This document shows positions 42,605 to 51,746 of a stretch of DNA of 64,000 nt, one piece after another. The translations under genes and the position numbers were made by a program. The DNA comes from Anaerofustis butyriciformans (GTDB taxonomy: Bacteria > Bacillota > Clostridia > Eubacteriales > Anaerofustaceae). Below the pieces are notes generated by a model, which ran no database searches, was not told the DNA's origin, and saw only the letters and a list, made by a program, of their open reading frames with translations. The stretch is from NCBI RefSeq assembly GCF_036289385.1, contig NZ_JAYFFH010000001.1, forward strand, positions 620,001-684,000. Direction: 5' to 3'. Each line of letters begins with the position of its first letter. Position 1 is the first letter of the stretch.

Positions 42605-43693
42605 TTAAGCATTTTCTTCTTCAAATTTTTTCATAAATTCAACTAATTTTTCAACACCTTCAATAGGCATAGCATTGTAAATTGAAGCTCTCATTCCGCC
42701 TACAGTTCTATGTCCTTTTAAGTTTACAAAGCCTGCTTTTGTAGCTTCTTCAACAAATTTTGCATCTAAGTCTTTGTCTCCAGTTACGAAAGGTACATTC
42801 ATTAAAGAACGGTCTTCTTTTACAACTGTGCCTTTAAACATTTTGCTTTCATCAAGATAGTCATATAAGATTTTTGCTTTCTTTTCATTTAGTTCTTTCA
42901 TTTTAGCAAGACCACCTTGTTTTTTAAGCCACTTAAATACTTTACCGCAAATGTAAATACCATATGCAGGTGGTGTATTAAATAGAGAATCATTGTCAGA
43001 ATGAGTTTTATATCTTAACATTGTCGGAACTTTTTCATCAATTTCATCGTCTGATGGAATTAAATCTTCTCTGATAATTACTATTACTACACCTGCAGGA
43101 CCTACATTTTTTTGTACCCCACCATAAATGATACCATATTTTTCAACATCAACAGGTTCTGATAAGAAACAAGAAGATACGTCAGCAACCAATGTTTTTC
43201 CTTTTGTATTAGGTAATGTATGATATTTTGTACCGTAAATTGTATTATTTTCACAAATATATACATAATCTGCATCTTCATCAATATCTAAATCAGAGCA
43301 GTCAGGAATATAAGAATAAGTCTTATCTTCACTTGAAGCAACTGCTTTTGCATTTGTATATTTTTTAGCTTCGTTATAAGCTTTTTTTGCCCATTGTCCT
43401 GTTATTATGTAATCAGCAACACCATTTTTTGTAAGGTTCATAGGAATCATTGCAAATTGTTGGCTTGCACCGCCTTGTAAGAATAAAACCTTATAATTAT
43501 CCGGAATATTCATTAATTCTCTCAAATCTTTTTCAGCTGTTTTAATAATGTCATCAAACCATTTTGAACGATGGCTCATTTCCATTACAGACATTCCGCT
43601 TCCATTGTAATCAAGCATTTCTGCCGCAGCTTCTTTTAATACTTCTTCAGGTAAAACAGCAGGACCTGCTGAAAAATTATATACTCTTCCCAT
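42605..43693 (-). CDS. serC: Phosphoserine aminotransferase
   Basis: 362 aa PLP enzyme making 3-phosphoserine from 3-phosphohydroxypyruvate. 'NFSAGPAVLPEEVL' at the start, 'LFLQGGASQQFAM', PLP lysine in 'YGGVQKNVGPAG', and 'GGMRASIYNAM' at the end. It follows the DUF1015 gene by 42 nt. serA and serB are not in the window. Confidence 0.96.
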   Translation of the reverse strand: MGRVYNFSAGPAVLPEEVLKEAAAEMLDYNGSGMSVMEMSHRSKWFDDIIKTAEKDLRELMNIPDNYKVLFLQGGASQQFAMIPMNLTKNGVADYIITGQWAKKAYNEAKKYTNAKAVASSEDKTYSYIPDCSDLDIDEDADYVYICENNTIYGTKYHTLPNTKGKTLVADVSSCFLSEPVDVEKYGIIYGGVQKNVGPAGVVIVIIREDLIPSDDEIDEKVPTMLRYKTHSDNDSLFNTPPAYGIYICGKVFKWLKKQGGLAKMKELNEKKAKILYDYLDESKMFKGTVVKEDRSLMNVPFVTGDKDLDAKFVEEATKAGFVNLKGHRTVGGMRASIYNAMPIEGVEKLVEFMKKFEEENA

Positions 43694-43735
43694 TTTATAA
43701 AATCTCCTTTATCATTACTATATTATTATATTTGT

Positions 43736-44971
43736 TTAAATTTCATGAATAAATAATCCGCTTCTAAGTTTTGGTTCAAACCAAGTTGATTTTGGTGGCA
43801 TGACCATGTTTGCATCTGCAACAGAGAATAAATCATCCATTGTTACAGGATACACTGCAAAAGCAACACCGTTAAAGCTATCTGCTCTTTGTTCAAGTTC
43901 TTTTAATCCTCTTATTCCACCAACAAATTCTATGTTGTCACTTGTTCTTGGATCTTCTATATTAAGTACAGGTGCAAGAAGATTTTCTTGTAAAATATCT
44001 GCATCTAAACTTTTTACAGGATTTTCTTTGTCATAAGTTCCTTCTTTAGCTCTTAGAAGATACCACTTCTTATCAAGATACATTGAAAAATCATGTTTCT
44101 TTTCTGGTTTTATTATATTTTCATCATTTGATACAATATCGAATTTTTCACTTACTTTATCTAAAAACTCTTCTTTAGAATAACCAGCTAAGTTTTTTAC
44201 AACTCTGTTATAATCCATTATTTCAAGTTCATCACTATCAAATATTACAGCTAAGATATAGTTGTATTCTCTGTCAACACTATCTCCTGCTTCTTCTCTT
44301 TTTCTTTTTCCTACTTCATATGAAGAAGCTGTTCTGTGATGACCATCGGCTATATATAAATAATCAATTTTATTATAAAATTCTCTTACTTTTTCAACAT
44401 CTTCATCTTTATCAACAACCCATAAAATATGACTTATTCCGTCTTCTGCTACAAAATCATATACAGGTTTATTGTTTTTTGTATATTCGGATATAAAATT
44501 ATGTAAATCTTCGTTATGTCTGTGAGCGAAGAAAACAGGTTCAGTATGAGCCGAACAAGCCAAAAAGTTATTTATTCTATCAACTTCTTTTTCCGGTCTT
44601 GTAAACTCATGTTTCTTTATTATTCCCTTTTCATATTCGAAAGTGGAACAACATCCACAAATCCCCGTTTGAACTCTTCCGTTCATTATTTCTCTGTAGA
44701 TGTAATAAATTTCTTTTTCCTCCCTGATTAAATAACCCTCATTCAAAAATTTATCATAATTTTCTTTTGCTTTTTCATAAACTTTTTCATCGTGTATATC
44801 TACACTGTCAGGTAAATCAATATCGGAGCGTACAATATGCAAGAAGGATTTTTCATCTTTACCCATTTCTCTTGCTTCATCTCTGTTCATTACGTCATAA
44901 GGTAGACAGGATACTTCTTTTGCATATTTTGCATTGGGTCTAACACCCTTAAATGGTTTTACTATTGCCAT
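43736..44971 (-). CDS. DUF1015 family protein
   Basis: 411 aa, full length for the family. 'IVKPFKGVRPNAKYAKEVSCLPYDVMNRDEAREM' and 'YIADGHHRTASSYEVGKRKRE' are family signatures; the latter is a His-rich, probably catalytic or metal-binding motif. Biochemical function is not established to my knowledge. Its repeated association with serine-biosynthesis genes suggests a role in serine metabolism; that is inference from context. First gene of the serC unit, with promoter at 45004-45032 and a GGAGG site. Confidence 0.9.
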   Translation of the reverse strand: MAIVKPFKGVRPNAKYAKEVSCLPYDVMNRDEAREMGKDEKSFLHIVRSDIDLPDSVDIHDEKVYEKAKENYDKFLNEGYLIREEKEIYYIYREIMNGRVQTGICGCCSTFEYEKGIIKKHEFTRPEKEVDRINNFLACSAHTEPVFFAHRHNEDLHNFISEYTKNNKPVYDFVAEDGISHILWVVDKDEDVEKVREFYNKIDYLYIADGHHRTASSYEVGKRKREEAGDSVDREYNYILAVIFDSDELEIMDYNRVVKNLAGYSKEEFLDKVSEKFDIVSNDENIIKPEKKHDFSMYLDKKWYLLRAKEGTYDKENPVKSLDADILQENLLAPVLNIEDPRTSDNIEFVGGIRGLKELEQRADSFNGVAFAVYPVTMDDLFSVADANMVMPPKSTWFEPKLRSGLFIHEI

Positions 44972-45003
44972 ATTTTACTCCTCCTAAAATATTATTAAAT
45001 TAA

Positions 45004-45032
45004 ATAATATCATTACTTATATATAACTTCAA
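45004..45032 (-). promoter_or_regulatory. Promoter of the DUF1015-serC unit
   Basis: Minus strand TTGAAG (45027-45032), 17-nt spacer, TATTAT (45004-45009). Confidence 0.6.
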
Positions 45033-45145
45033 GAATTTTTAGAAAATTTTTCATAAAATTAATGAAAATATTGAGTTGTTACAACAAAACATAAAAAATC
45101 CATAAAATTTTATACAAACTAATAAAACATTATTTAATAAAATAT

Positions 45146-45171
45146 AAAAAGAAGGGGTATTCCCCCTTCTA
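45146..45171 (-). terminator. Terminator of the GntR-ABC operon
   Basis: GAAGGGG and CCCCTTC pair around a 5-nt loop, with TTTTTAT on the minus strand. Confidence 0.88.
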
Positions 45172-45205
45172 AAAATATATAATCTATCTGAATAAATATT
45201 TATTT

Positions 45206-46030
45206 TTATTCTAAATTTAATTTTCTTTCAAAGAAAAATTTAACAATAAAGAAATATATAATATTTAAAATTAACAAGAAAGCAATTAATCCTACAAATA
45301 CCAAATGAGCCATAGCTATTGGAGATAATGTATTATTTAAAAAGTTATACAATGGACTTACAAATATTACTCCTAAAATAATTGTTAGAATTGTAGTTAA
45401 TACAGATATTGCAATGTAAGACACAAACGATAATAAAATTTTATTTTTATTAAAACTGAAACCAACAGCCATAGCAGAATAAACAGCCAAGATTTTATTT
45501 GAACATCCTAAAATAATAATAAGCAATAAATAAAACATTATTAACAATACTTTTGCTATATCACCTCCGTAAATCGTAAAGGCTCGTTTTATATTAATTA
45601 CATCATTTATATCCAAACTTGCAAAATCAAAAATACTTGAAAACATGACTAAACAAAGTACCGAAATAATTATTGCTACTCCCGTTAAAATTACCCATAA
45701 AGTACCAACAATGACTTTGCTTAAAATCTCTTTTCCAATATTGATTGGAAGAGTATGAGTAAGATAACCTTCATTAGATAAATCTGCCTTATAAAATCTA
45801 ATTATACTTAAAACTGCTGCCAAGATTAATATCGCCATAATTCCCAACATATATACTGAACCGCCTATTGCCGAAAAAACATTATATACAAAACTATCTT
45901 CCAATATATTATTTGAAGATATTCCAACCAAAACACCATTAAAAACAGATACGCATATTAAAGCAAGTATTGCAGGAATCATTATCCTTTTTGTCGCTTT
46001 AATTTCATATTTAATCAATTTCCCTAACAT
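45206..46030 (-). CDS. ABC transporter permease, YtrC/D-like
   Basis: 274 aa with six hydrophobic segments and no other domain. It pairs with the ATPase it overlaps by 7 nt. GntR-ATPase-permease sets of this layout (YtrA type) usually respond to cell-envelope stress; the substrate is unknown. Confidence 0.82.
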   Translation of the reverse strand: MLGKLIKYEIKATKRIMIPAILALICVSVFNGVLVGISSNNILEDSFVYNVFSAIGGSVYMLGIMAILILAAVLSIIRFYKADLSNEGYLTHTLPINIGKEILSKVIVGTLWVILTGVAIIISVLCLVMFSSIFDFASLDINDVINIKRAFTIYGGDIAKVLLIMFYLLLIIILGCSNKILAVYSAMAVGFSFNKNKILLSFVSYIAISVLTTILTIILGVIFVSPLYNFLNNTLSPIAMAHLVFVGLIAFLLILNIIYFFIVKFFFERKLNLE

Positions 46031-46722
46031 CTAAATTCCTCCCTAAATAATTTATCAATAGACATGCCTTTTTCTTCTCTTATTTCATCAGCATCACCGT
46101 TTAATACAACACTTCCGTTTTTAAGAAATATCACTTGATCCAAAACTTTTTCAATATCAGAAATTAAATGAGTAGATATAATCACAGTTGAATCGTCAGA
46201 ATAATTATTTATTATGGTTTTAAGAATATAATCTCTGCTTGCAGGATCAACACCCCCTATAGGTTCATCCAAAAGATATAATTTTGCCTTTCTGCTCATT
46301 ACTAAAATAAGCTGAACTTTTTCTTTTGTTCCTTTAGACATATTCTTAAGTTTATCATTTGGAGAAATATTTAAGCTTTCTAACATTTGATATGCCTTTT
46401 TACTATCAAAATCTTCATAAAAATCACTAAAGAAATTGATAAGTTCTTTTGCATCCATCCACTCATTCAAATAACTTTTATCAGGTAAATATGAAACTAT
46501 TTTTTTTGTTTCTATTCCCGGAGCTAAACCGTCAATATAAAGTTCTCCGCCAGATGGAACAAGAAGTTTATTCAAAAGTTTAATAAGAGTTGTTTTACCG
46601 CTTCCGTTAGGTCCTAACAATCCAACGATTTTTCCACTTTCAATGTTTAAATTTACATTATTAAGAGCAAACTTTCCGTCAAATTCTTTAAACAAGTTTT
46701 TTATTTCAATTAAGTTATTCAT
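46024..46722 (-). CDS. ABC transporter ATPase
   Basis: 232 aa. Walker A 'GPNGSGKTT', signature region 'NMSKGTKEKVQ' (a variant typical of export-type ATPases), Walker B 'LYLLDEPIGGVDP', H-loop 'ISTHLI'. It overlaps the GntR gene by 8 nt. Confidence 0.93.
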   Translation of the reverse strand: MNNLIEIKNLFKEFDGKFALNNVNLNIESGKIVGLLGPNGSGKTTLIKLLNKLLVPSGGELYIDGLAPGIETKKIVSYLPDKSYLNEWMDAKELINFFSDFYEDFDSKKAYQMLESLNISPNDKLKNMSKGTKEKVQLILVMSRKAKLYLLDEPIGGVDPASRDYILKTIINNYSDDSTVIISTHLISDIEKVLDQVIFLKNGSVVLNGDADEIREEKGMSIDKLFREEFRC

Positions 46723-47089
46723 TTTCTTCCCCCTTCATTGATTCTTCCATAATTAAAGTTATTTCTTTTTCATCAAATCCAATTTCTTTCATCTTAATTA
46801 AAAAATCATCAACATATTCTTTAGCCAGCAATACTTTCCTCCTTTGAATAATCTCTTCGTCTTCCGTTACAAATCTTCCGCTTGTTCTTGAAGAAAAAAC
46901 TATATTATTTTTTTCAAGTTCACTAAAGGCCTTTTGCATTGTATTTGGATTAACATCAGCAACAGAGGCAAATTCACGAACCGAAGGAAGCTTATCCCCT
47001 GCTTTATATTTTCCTTTTAATATATCTCTTTCAATAAATGAGGCTATTTGTAAATATATTGGTCTATCATTTTCAAATTCCCATCCCAT
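46715..47089 (-). CDS. GntR-family repressor, YtrA subfamily
   Basis: 124 aa. Winged helix 'PIYLQIASFIERDILKGKYKAGDKLPSVREFASVADVNPNTMQKAFSELEKNNIVFSSRTSGRFV' with only a short C-terminal tail, as in YtrA. It probably represses this operon through the long palindrome overlapping the promoter. Confidence 0.93.
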   Translation of the reverse strand: MGWEFENDRPIYLQIASFIERDILKGKYKAGDKLPSVREFASVADVNPNTMQKAFSELEKNNIVFSSRTSGRFVTEDEEIIQRRKVLLAKEYVDDFLIKMKEIGFDEKEITLIMEESMKGEENE

Positions 47090-47112
47090 ATTAATCCTGC
47101 CTTTCTTTTAAT

Positions 47113-47170
47113 TTGTATTATTGTATTAATTAACTAATACAATAATACAATCATAACTTGCATTTGTCAA
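47113..47170 (-). promoter_or_regulatory. GntR operon promoter with 16-bp-arm palindrome
   Basis: Minus strand TTGACA (47165-47170), 17-nt spacer, TATTAT (47142-47147). Perfect arms TTGTATTATTGTATTA (47113-47128) and its inverse (47135-47150) surround 6 nt and cover the -10 and start site: a textbook repressor site. Confidence 0.85.
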
Positions 47171-47286
47171 TATAACTTTAAAATTTTAATTGTTTTTTAA
47201 TTTAAAACACAAATATATAATTTTAAAAGTTTAAAAATGAATGTATTTATGATAGAATAATTAGCAATGGAAAAGAGGTTTAAATT

Positions 47287-48651
47287 ATGAGAAATAAAAA
47301 AACATTAATACTTATTCTATTATTAACATTTTTTATAATACCAACATTTAATTATATAAATGCAGATATAGAAACAGAAACGGAAATAACTCAAAATCTT
47401 GCTAACACAATTCAAGGTAATCAAAATGGCTTTACTTATATGATAAAAGATTCAAAAGCTTATATTATTTCTTATACTACAAAGGAAGAAGAAATAAAAA
47501 ATCTTACAATACCTGAAAAAATTAATAACTATCCTGTTATAGAAATCAGAGATAATGCATTTAAAAATACTTCAATAATCAATCTTACAATTCCAAGCAG
47601 CGTAGAAACTATAGGTGATTATGCTTTCTATAATTGTAATAAATTGGAATCTGTAACAATAAACGGATGCAAGAATATAAATGAATATGCCTTTGCAAAC
47701 TGTATAAGTTTAAAAGATATTACTTTAGAAGAAGGAATTGAAAATATTGCAGAAAATGCATTTTTAAATTGTGGAATGAAAGAAATTTCTATTCCGGCAT
47801 CTGTAAAAAAAATAGGTTCAAATGCATTTACTAACTGTGTCAATTTACAAAGTTTCGCAGTAACACAAGGTAATAAAAAATTCATATCTGAAAATGGTGT
47901 ATTATATTCAAATGATATGAAAAATTTAATAGCTTATCCTATAAGTAAAGAAGATGAAAGTTATACTGTAAATGACAAAACAACAGCAATAAAAGAAAGT
48001 GCATTTTATTCTAATAAGTATTTAAAAAACATCACACTTCCAAATAAACTTAAATCAATAGGTAAATATGCATTTTACAACACTAGAAGCCTAACAAACA
48101 TAGAAATACCGGAAAATGTAGAAGAAATAAAAGAAGAAACATTTTTAGGAAGTGTAAGTTTAACAACTGTAACATTTAAAGATGGGGTTATAACTATAGG
48201 CAGCAACGCTTTTAGAGAATGCGAAAATCTTACAACGGTTAAATTCCCTAACACACTTCAAAAATTAGAAGGCGGTGCATTTAAAAATTGTACAAAACTA
48301 AATAACATTTCTTTCCCTGATTCTCTTCATACAATAGGCAAAGAAGTATTCAGAGGATGTTCAAGTTTAACAAAAGTAAGTCTTCCAATTTACGTAAACT
48401 ATTTAAGAGATTATGTATTTGCTGATTGCACTAATTTACAAGAAGTAACTTTAAATGAAGGAGTAACAAACATTAATCAAAAAGCTTTCAGCAACTGCCC
48501 AAAACTTACCAAAATAGAAGCAACATATAGTCTTACAACAATAGATTCTACGGCATTTGATGGAAGTAAAAACATAAAAATATATGCACCTTATGGTTCT
48601 TATGCGTTAACATTTGCAGAAGAAAATAAAATAAATAATGAATCAATATAG
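47287..48651 (+). CDS. Secreted BspA-type leucine-rich-repeat protein
   Basis: 454 aa. Signal peptide (about 1-27, 'TLILILLLTFFIIPTFNYINA'), then a run of LRR_5 repeats of 22-24 residues ('IGDYAFYNCNKLESVTI', 'IGSNAFTNCVNLQSF', 'IGKYAFYNTRSLTNIEIP'). No membrane anchor, sortase motif or surface-layer domain, so it is probably released. Such proteins often bind host or microbial surfaces. AGAGG site before the ATG. Confidence 0.9.
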   Translation: MRNKKTLILILLLTFFIIPTFNYINADIETETEITQNLANTIQGNQNGFTYMIKDSKAYIISYTTKEEEIKNLTIPEKINNYPVIEIRDNAFKNTSIINLTIPSSVETIGDYAFYNCNKLESVTINGCKNINEYAFANCISLKDITLEEGIENIAENAFLNCGMKEISIPASVKKIGSNAFTNCVNLQSFAVTQGNKKFISENGVLYSNDMKNLIAYPISKEDESYTVNDKTTAIKESAFYSNKYLKNITLPNKLKSIGKYAFYNTRSLTNIEIPENVEEIKEETFLGSVSLTTVTFKDGVITIGSNAFRECENLTTVKFPNTLQKLEGGAFKNCTKLNNISFPDSLHTIGKEVFRGCSSLTKVSLPIYVNYLRDYVFADCTNLQEVTLNEGVTNINQKAFSNCPKLTKIEATYSLTTIDSTAFDGSKNIKIYAPYGSYALTFAEENKINNESI

Positions 48652-48652
48652 A

Positions 48653-48682
48653 AAAAGAAGAGATAAAACTCTTCTTTTTTTG
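48653..48682 (+). terminator. LRR gene terminator
   Basis: AGAAGAG/CTCTTCT with a 6-nt loop and a T run. Confidence 0.88.
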
Positions 48683-48727
48683 TAACGATTTTGTAATGAA
48701 GTTTGTTAAAAATAATAATTATGTTTA

Positions 48728-48756
48728 TTTACTTATCTATGTAATTATGTTATAGT
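48728..48756 (+). promoter_or_regulatory. Promoter of the 58-aa gene
   Basis: TTTACT (48728-48733), 17-nt spacer, TATAGT (48751-48756) with an extended TG at 48748-48749. Confidence 0.55.
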
Positions 48757-48798
48757 ATTCTATAATAAAACAAGCTGGAATTACAGGAGGGAAAAGAG

Positions 48799-48975
48799 TT
48801 GAAGTATATTGTTGAGCGAGATTTATTCATGAGTAAATTGCAAAATTATCTTAATGAAAAAGCTGAAGAAGGTTATACCCTTGTTGATGTATTTGTATCT
48901 GAGGAAGATATAAAAGACGGAAGAGAAAACAAATACCAAAGAGCCAGTAAAGTTACAGTTATAATGAGCAAATAA
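48799..48975 (+). CDS. Small 58-aa protein, DUF4177-like
   Basis: TTG start at 48799 with AGGAGG 8 nt upstream; a promoter and terminator frame the gene exactly. The product reads 'MKYIVERDLFMSKLQNYLNEKAEEGYTLVDVFVSEED...SKVTVIMSK': a beta-strand, a helix with 'LNEKAEEGYTLVDV', then another strand, resembling DUF4177 mini-proteins ('ELNELGEEGWELV'). No function is known. Confidence 0.75.
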   Translation: MKYIVERDLFMSKLQNYLNEKAEEGYTLVDVFVSEEDIKDGRENKYQRASKVTVIMSK

Positions 48976-48976
48976 A

Positions 48977-49003
48977 AAAGATGCAAAACTGCATCTTTTT
49001 ATT
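48977..49003. terminator. Bidirectional terminator after the 58-aa gene
   Basis: AAAGATGCA-AAAC-TGCATCTTT with A and T runs; also serves convergent zapA. Confidence 0.9.
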
Positions 49004-49012
49004 TTTTATATT

Positions 49013-49549
49013 CTAGCTTGAGTAATCCAAAATATTCTTTCTTGCTTTAACAAGCTCTATTTGATTTTCTAAAAGTTTATTTTGAAGTTCACTTATAGAT
49101 CTTCTGTTAAGTTCTATCTCACTTCTCATTGAAGTAAATTTTTCCTTGTACTCTTCAAGCAGATCTTTTAACTCTTCGTTTTCTATTTCCATTTTTTCAT
49201 ATTTATATTGCATAGAAAGTCTTTTTGCTTCATTAGCTTCTGCTTCTTCCAGTGCAGACATTAATTTTTCTTTATAATCAGTCAGAATTTCATATTCCTC
49301 TTTATCTTTTCTAAGATCTTCAACTTCATCTTTAAGTTCGAAAAGTTCTTCACATAAATTTAAAGAAGACAAGACTGCAGCGGTATAAGGATTCATATAA
49401 GGATTATTTTTCTTAACTTGTCTGATTAATTCGTCAACAAAACCGGCAACTTTTTTTAATTGTTCTTCGTCATTATCTGTAATGATTGTATAATTTGACC
49501 CTAAAATATTAACGACCACTCTGTTTTTTGCTGTACTCTTTTCTTCCAT
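49013..49549 (-). CDS. zapA: Cell division protein ZapA
   Basis: 178 aa. Residues 6-75 are the ZapA domain ('NRVVVNILGSNYTIITDNDEEQLKKVAGFVDELIRQVKKNN...TAAVLSSLNLCEELF'), followed by a long coiled coil (about 80-172), longer than in short ZapA proteins. ZapA crosslinks FtsZ filaments at the division site. Start at 49549 with GGGTGA upstream; a longer frame to 49615 encodes only a hydrophobic, unlikely extension. Confidence 0.88.
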   Translation of the reverse strand: MEEKSTAKNRVVVNILGSNYTIITDNDEEQLKKVAGFVDELIRQVKKNNPYMNPYTAAVLSSLNLCEELFELKDEVEDLRKDKEEYEILTDYKEKLMSALEEAEANEAKRLSMQYKYEKMEIENEELKDLLEEYKEKFTSMRSEIELNRRSISELQNKLLENQIELVKARKNILDYSS

Positions 49550-49703
49550 ATGTATCACCCATTCTTTTATAAAATATAAAATATAAAATATCAATATATA
49601 AATATATAATACCACAAACTTTACATTAAAAAAAAGAAAAAATTAGAAAAATACATAATTTTTTCTTTTTTTTATACTAATACGAAATATTTTACAAAAT
49701 ATG

Positions 49704-50885
49704 TTATATTTCTTGTAAAATACTGTCTAAGATTGTAATACCTTCGTCTATTTCATCCTTTGAAATAATCAATGGAGGCACAAATCTTATAATGTTTTGT
49801 CCCGAATTTAAAAGTAAAAGTCCTTTATCAATAGCCTTATTAATAATGTCAGAAACAGGGAATTCAAATTCCATTCCAAGCATTAAACCAATACCTCTTA
49901 CATCATTAATAAAATCATATTTTTCTTTTAACTGTTCTAGTTTAGATTTTAAATAACTTCCTTGTTCTTTTACGTTATCTAAAATATTTTCATTTATTAT
50001 CTTATTTAAAACATATTTACTTGCAGTAGAAGCAAGTGCATTTCCTCCAAAAGTTGAAGCATGGTTTCCTGGTTCAAAACCTTTTGCCTTTTCTTCTTTA
50101 ACAAGAATTGCACCTATTGGGAAACCTCCTCCTAAACCTTTTGCCATACATACAACATCCGGCACAACATCAAAATATTCATATGCAAATAAATATCCGC
50201 TTCTTCCTATACCACATTGAACTTCATCAAATATTAATAATATATCAAGTTCGTCACATAAAGCTCTTACCTTTTGCAAAAATTCTTTACTTGCAGGTCT
50301 TATACCGCCTTCTCCTTGAACAGGTTCTATTATAATTCCACAAGCGCCACTTCTTGCCTCTTTTTCAATTGCTTCGAAATCCATAAAAGGAACATGAACA
50401 ACATCAGGTAAAATAGGACCAAGACCTTTTTGATATTTAAGTTGTCCTGTAGCTGTTATAGAACCGAAAGTTCTTCCATGAAAAGAATTATTCATAGCAA
50501 TAATTTTTGTTTCTTTATTTCTAAATTTATATGCATATAATCTTGATAATTTTAAAGCTGCTTCAGTTGCTTCAGCTCCTGAATTACAAAAGAAAACTCT
50601 GTCTAATGCACTATTATCAACCAAAGTTTTTGCAGCCTCTACATTCGCTTTAGTATAATATAAATTTGATACATGATATAACTTATGCATTTGTTCTTCT
50701 AATGCTTTATTTAAACCTTCATCATTGTATCCCAAATCATTTACAGCAATACCTGCTACAAAATCTAAATATTTTTTTCCGTTTTCATCATAAAGATACA
50801 CACCTTCTCCTTTTTCAAAAACTAAAGGAAATCTTGAGTATGTATGCATTAATACTTTTTCACCTGTTTTAACTATATCTTCCAT
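49704..50885 (-). CDS. argD: Acetylornithine aminotransferase
   Basis: 393 aa class III PLP aminotransferase. 'FCNSGAEATEAALKLSR', 'SFHGRTFGSITATG', 'FDEVQCGIGR' and the PLP lysine in 'MAKGLGGGFPIGA'. It makes N-acetylornithine in arginine synthesis. Last gene of argCJBD, 6 nt after argB. Confidence 0.95.
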   Translation of the reverse strand: MEDIVKTGEKVLMHTYSRFPLVFEKGEGVYLYDENGKKYLDFVAGIAVNDLGYNDEGLNKALEEQMHKLYHVSNLYYTKANVEAAKTLVDNSALDRVFFCNSGAEATEAALKLSRLYAYKFRNKETKIIAMNNSFHGRTFGSITATGQLKYQKGLGPILPDVVHVPFMDFEAIEKEARSGACGIIIEPVQGEGGIRPASKEFLQKVRALCDELDILLIFDEVQCGIGRSGYLFAYEYFDVVPDVVCMAKGLGGGFPIGAILVKEEKAKGFEPGNHASTFGGNALASTASKYVLNKIINENILDNVKEQGSYLKSKLEQLKEKYDFINDVRGIGLMLGMEFEFPVSDIINKAIDKGLLLLNSGQNIIRFVPPLIISKDEIDEGITILDSILQEI

Positions 50886-50891
50886 TGCTGC

Positions 50892-51746
50892 CTACTCCTT
50901 TATCATAGTTCCTATTCCACAGTTTGTAAATAATTCTATTAATAAACTATGTTCAACTCTTCCGTCAATGATATGAACACCACTTACTCCGTTTTCAACA
51001 CTTTCTTTTGCGCCTCTAATCTTTGGAATCATTCCCCCATTAATTGTACCATCATCAATTAAACCTTGAATTTCATCTATATTAATTTGTTTAATTAGAT
51101 TTTTTTCTTTGTCCATAACCCCTTCAATATCAGACATGAAAAGAAGTTTTTTTGCATGAAGAGCGCTTGCAACATGGCAAGCAACATAATCAGCATTAAT
51201 ATTATAACTTTGTCCTGTTTCGTCAACACCAATAGGTGCAATAATAGGGATAAAATCATCATCTAAAAGTTTTGCAATAAGCATTGGATTTACACCTTTA
51301 ATTTTTCCAACAAAACCTATATCATCTCCACCAGGAGTATGTTTTTCAACTTCTAAAAGTTTACCATCTTGTCCTGTAATACCAATTGCATTCATTCCCT
51401 GTTTTGTAAATAGAGAAACTAAATCTTTATTTACTCCACCTGCAAGAACCATTTGAACGATATTCATTGTATCGCTGTCTGTAAATCTAAGTCCATTTAC
51501 AAATTTATGTTCTTTTCCTACTCTGTCAAGCATTTTATTTATGTCTTTACCGCCACCATGAACAATTACAGGTAAAATACCAACTAATTTCATTAGAGCA
51601 ATATCATTTATTACACTTTGCTCCATTTTCTTATCTACTAAAGCAGCTCCGCCATATTTAATAACTACTATTTGTCCACTAAATTCTTTTATATAAGGAA
51701 GAGCTTCTATTAATACACTGGCTTGTTTAAAATATTTATCATCCAT
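50892..51746 (-). CDS. argB: Acetylglutamate kinase
   Basis: 284 aa amino-acid-kinase fold. 'IVVIKYGGAAL', 'PVIVHGGGKDINKML', 'GGVNKDLV', 'NINADYVA' and 'GGMIPKIRGA'. It phosphorylates N-acetylglutamate. Its ATG overlaps the argJ stop by one base (TAATG), so translation is coupled. In arginine-inhibited ArgB an N-terminal helix is present; a short one exists here, so feedback is possible. Confidence 0.96.
   Translation of the reverse strand: MDDKYFKQASVLIEALPYIKEFSGQIVVIKYGGAALVDKKMEQSVINDIALMKLVGILPVIVHGGGKDINKMLDRVGKEHKFVNGLRFTDSDTMNIVQMVLAGGVNKDLVSLFTKQGMNAIGITGQDGKLLEVEKHTPGGDDIGFVGKIKGVNPMLIAKLLDDDFIPIIAPIGVDETGQSYNINADYVACHVASALHAKKLLFMSDIEGVMDKEKNLIKQINIDEIQGLIDDGTINGGMIPKIRGAKESVENGVSGVHIIDGRVEHSLLIELFTNCGIGTMIKE

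Noticed and set aside
47287..48651. Regular short repeats that could suggest a repeat array
   Set aside because: They are protein-level leucine-rich repeats inside one intact coding frame; spacing and sequence are not CRISPR-like.
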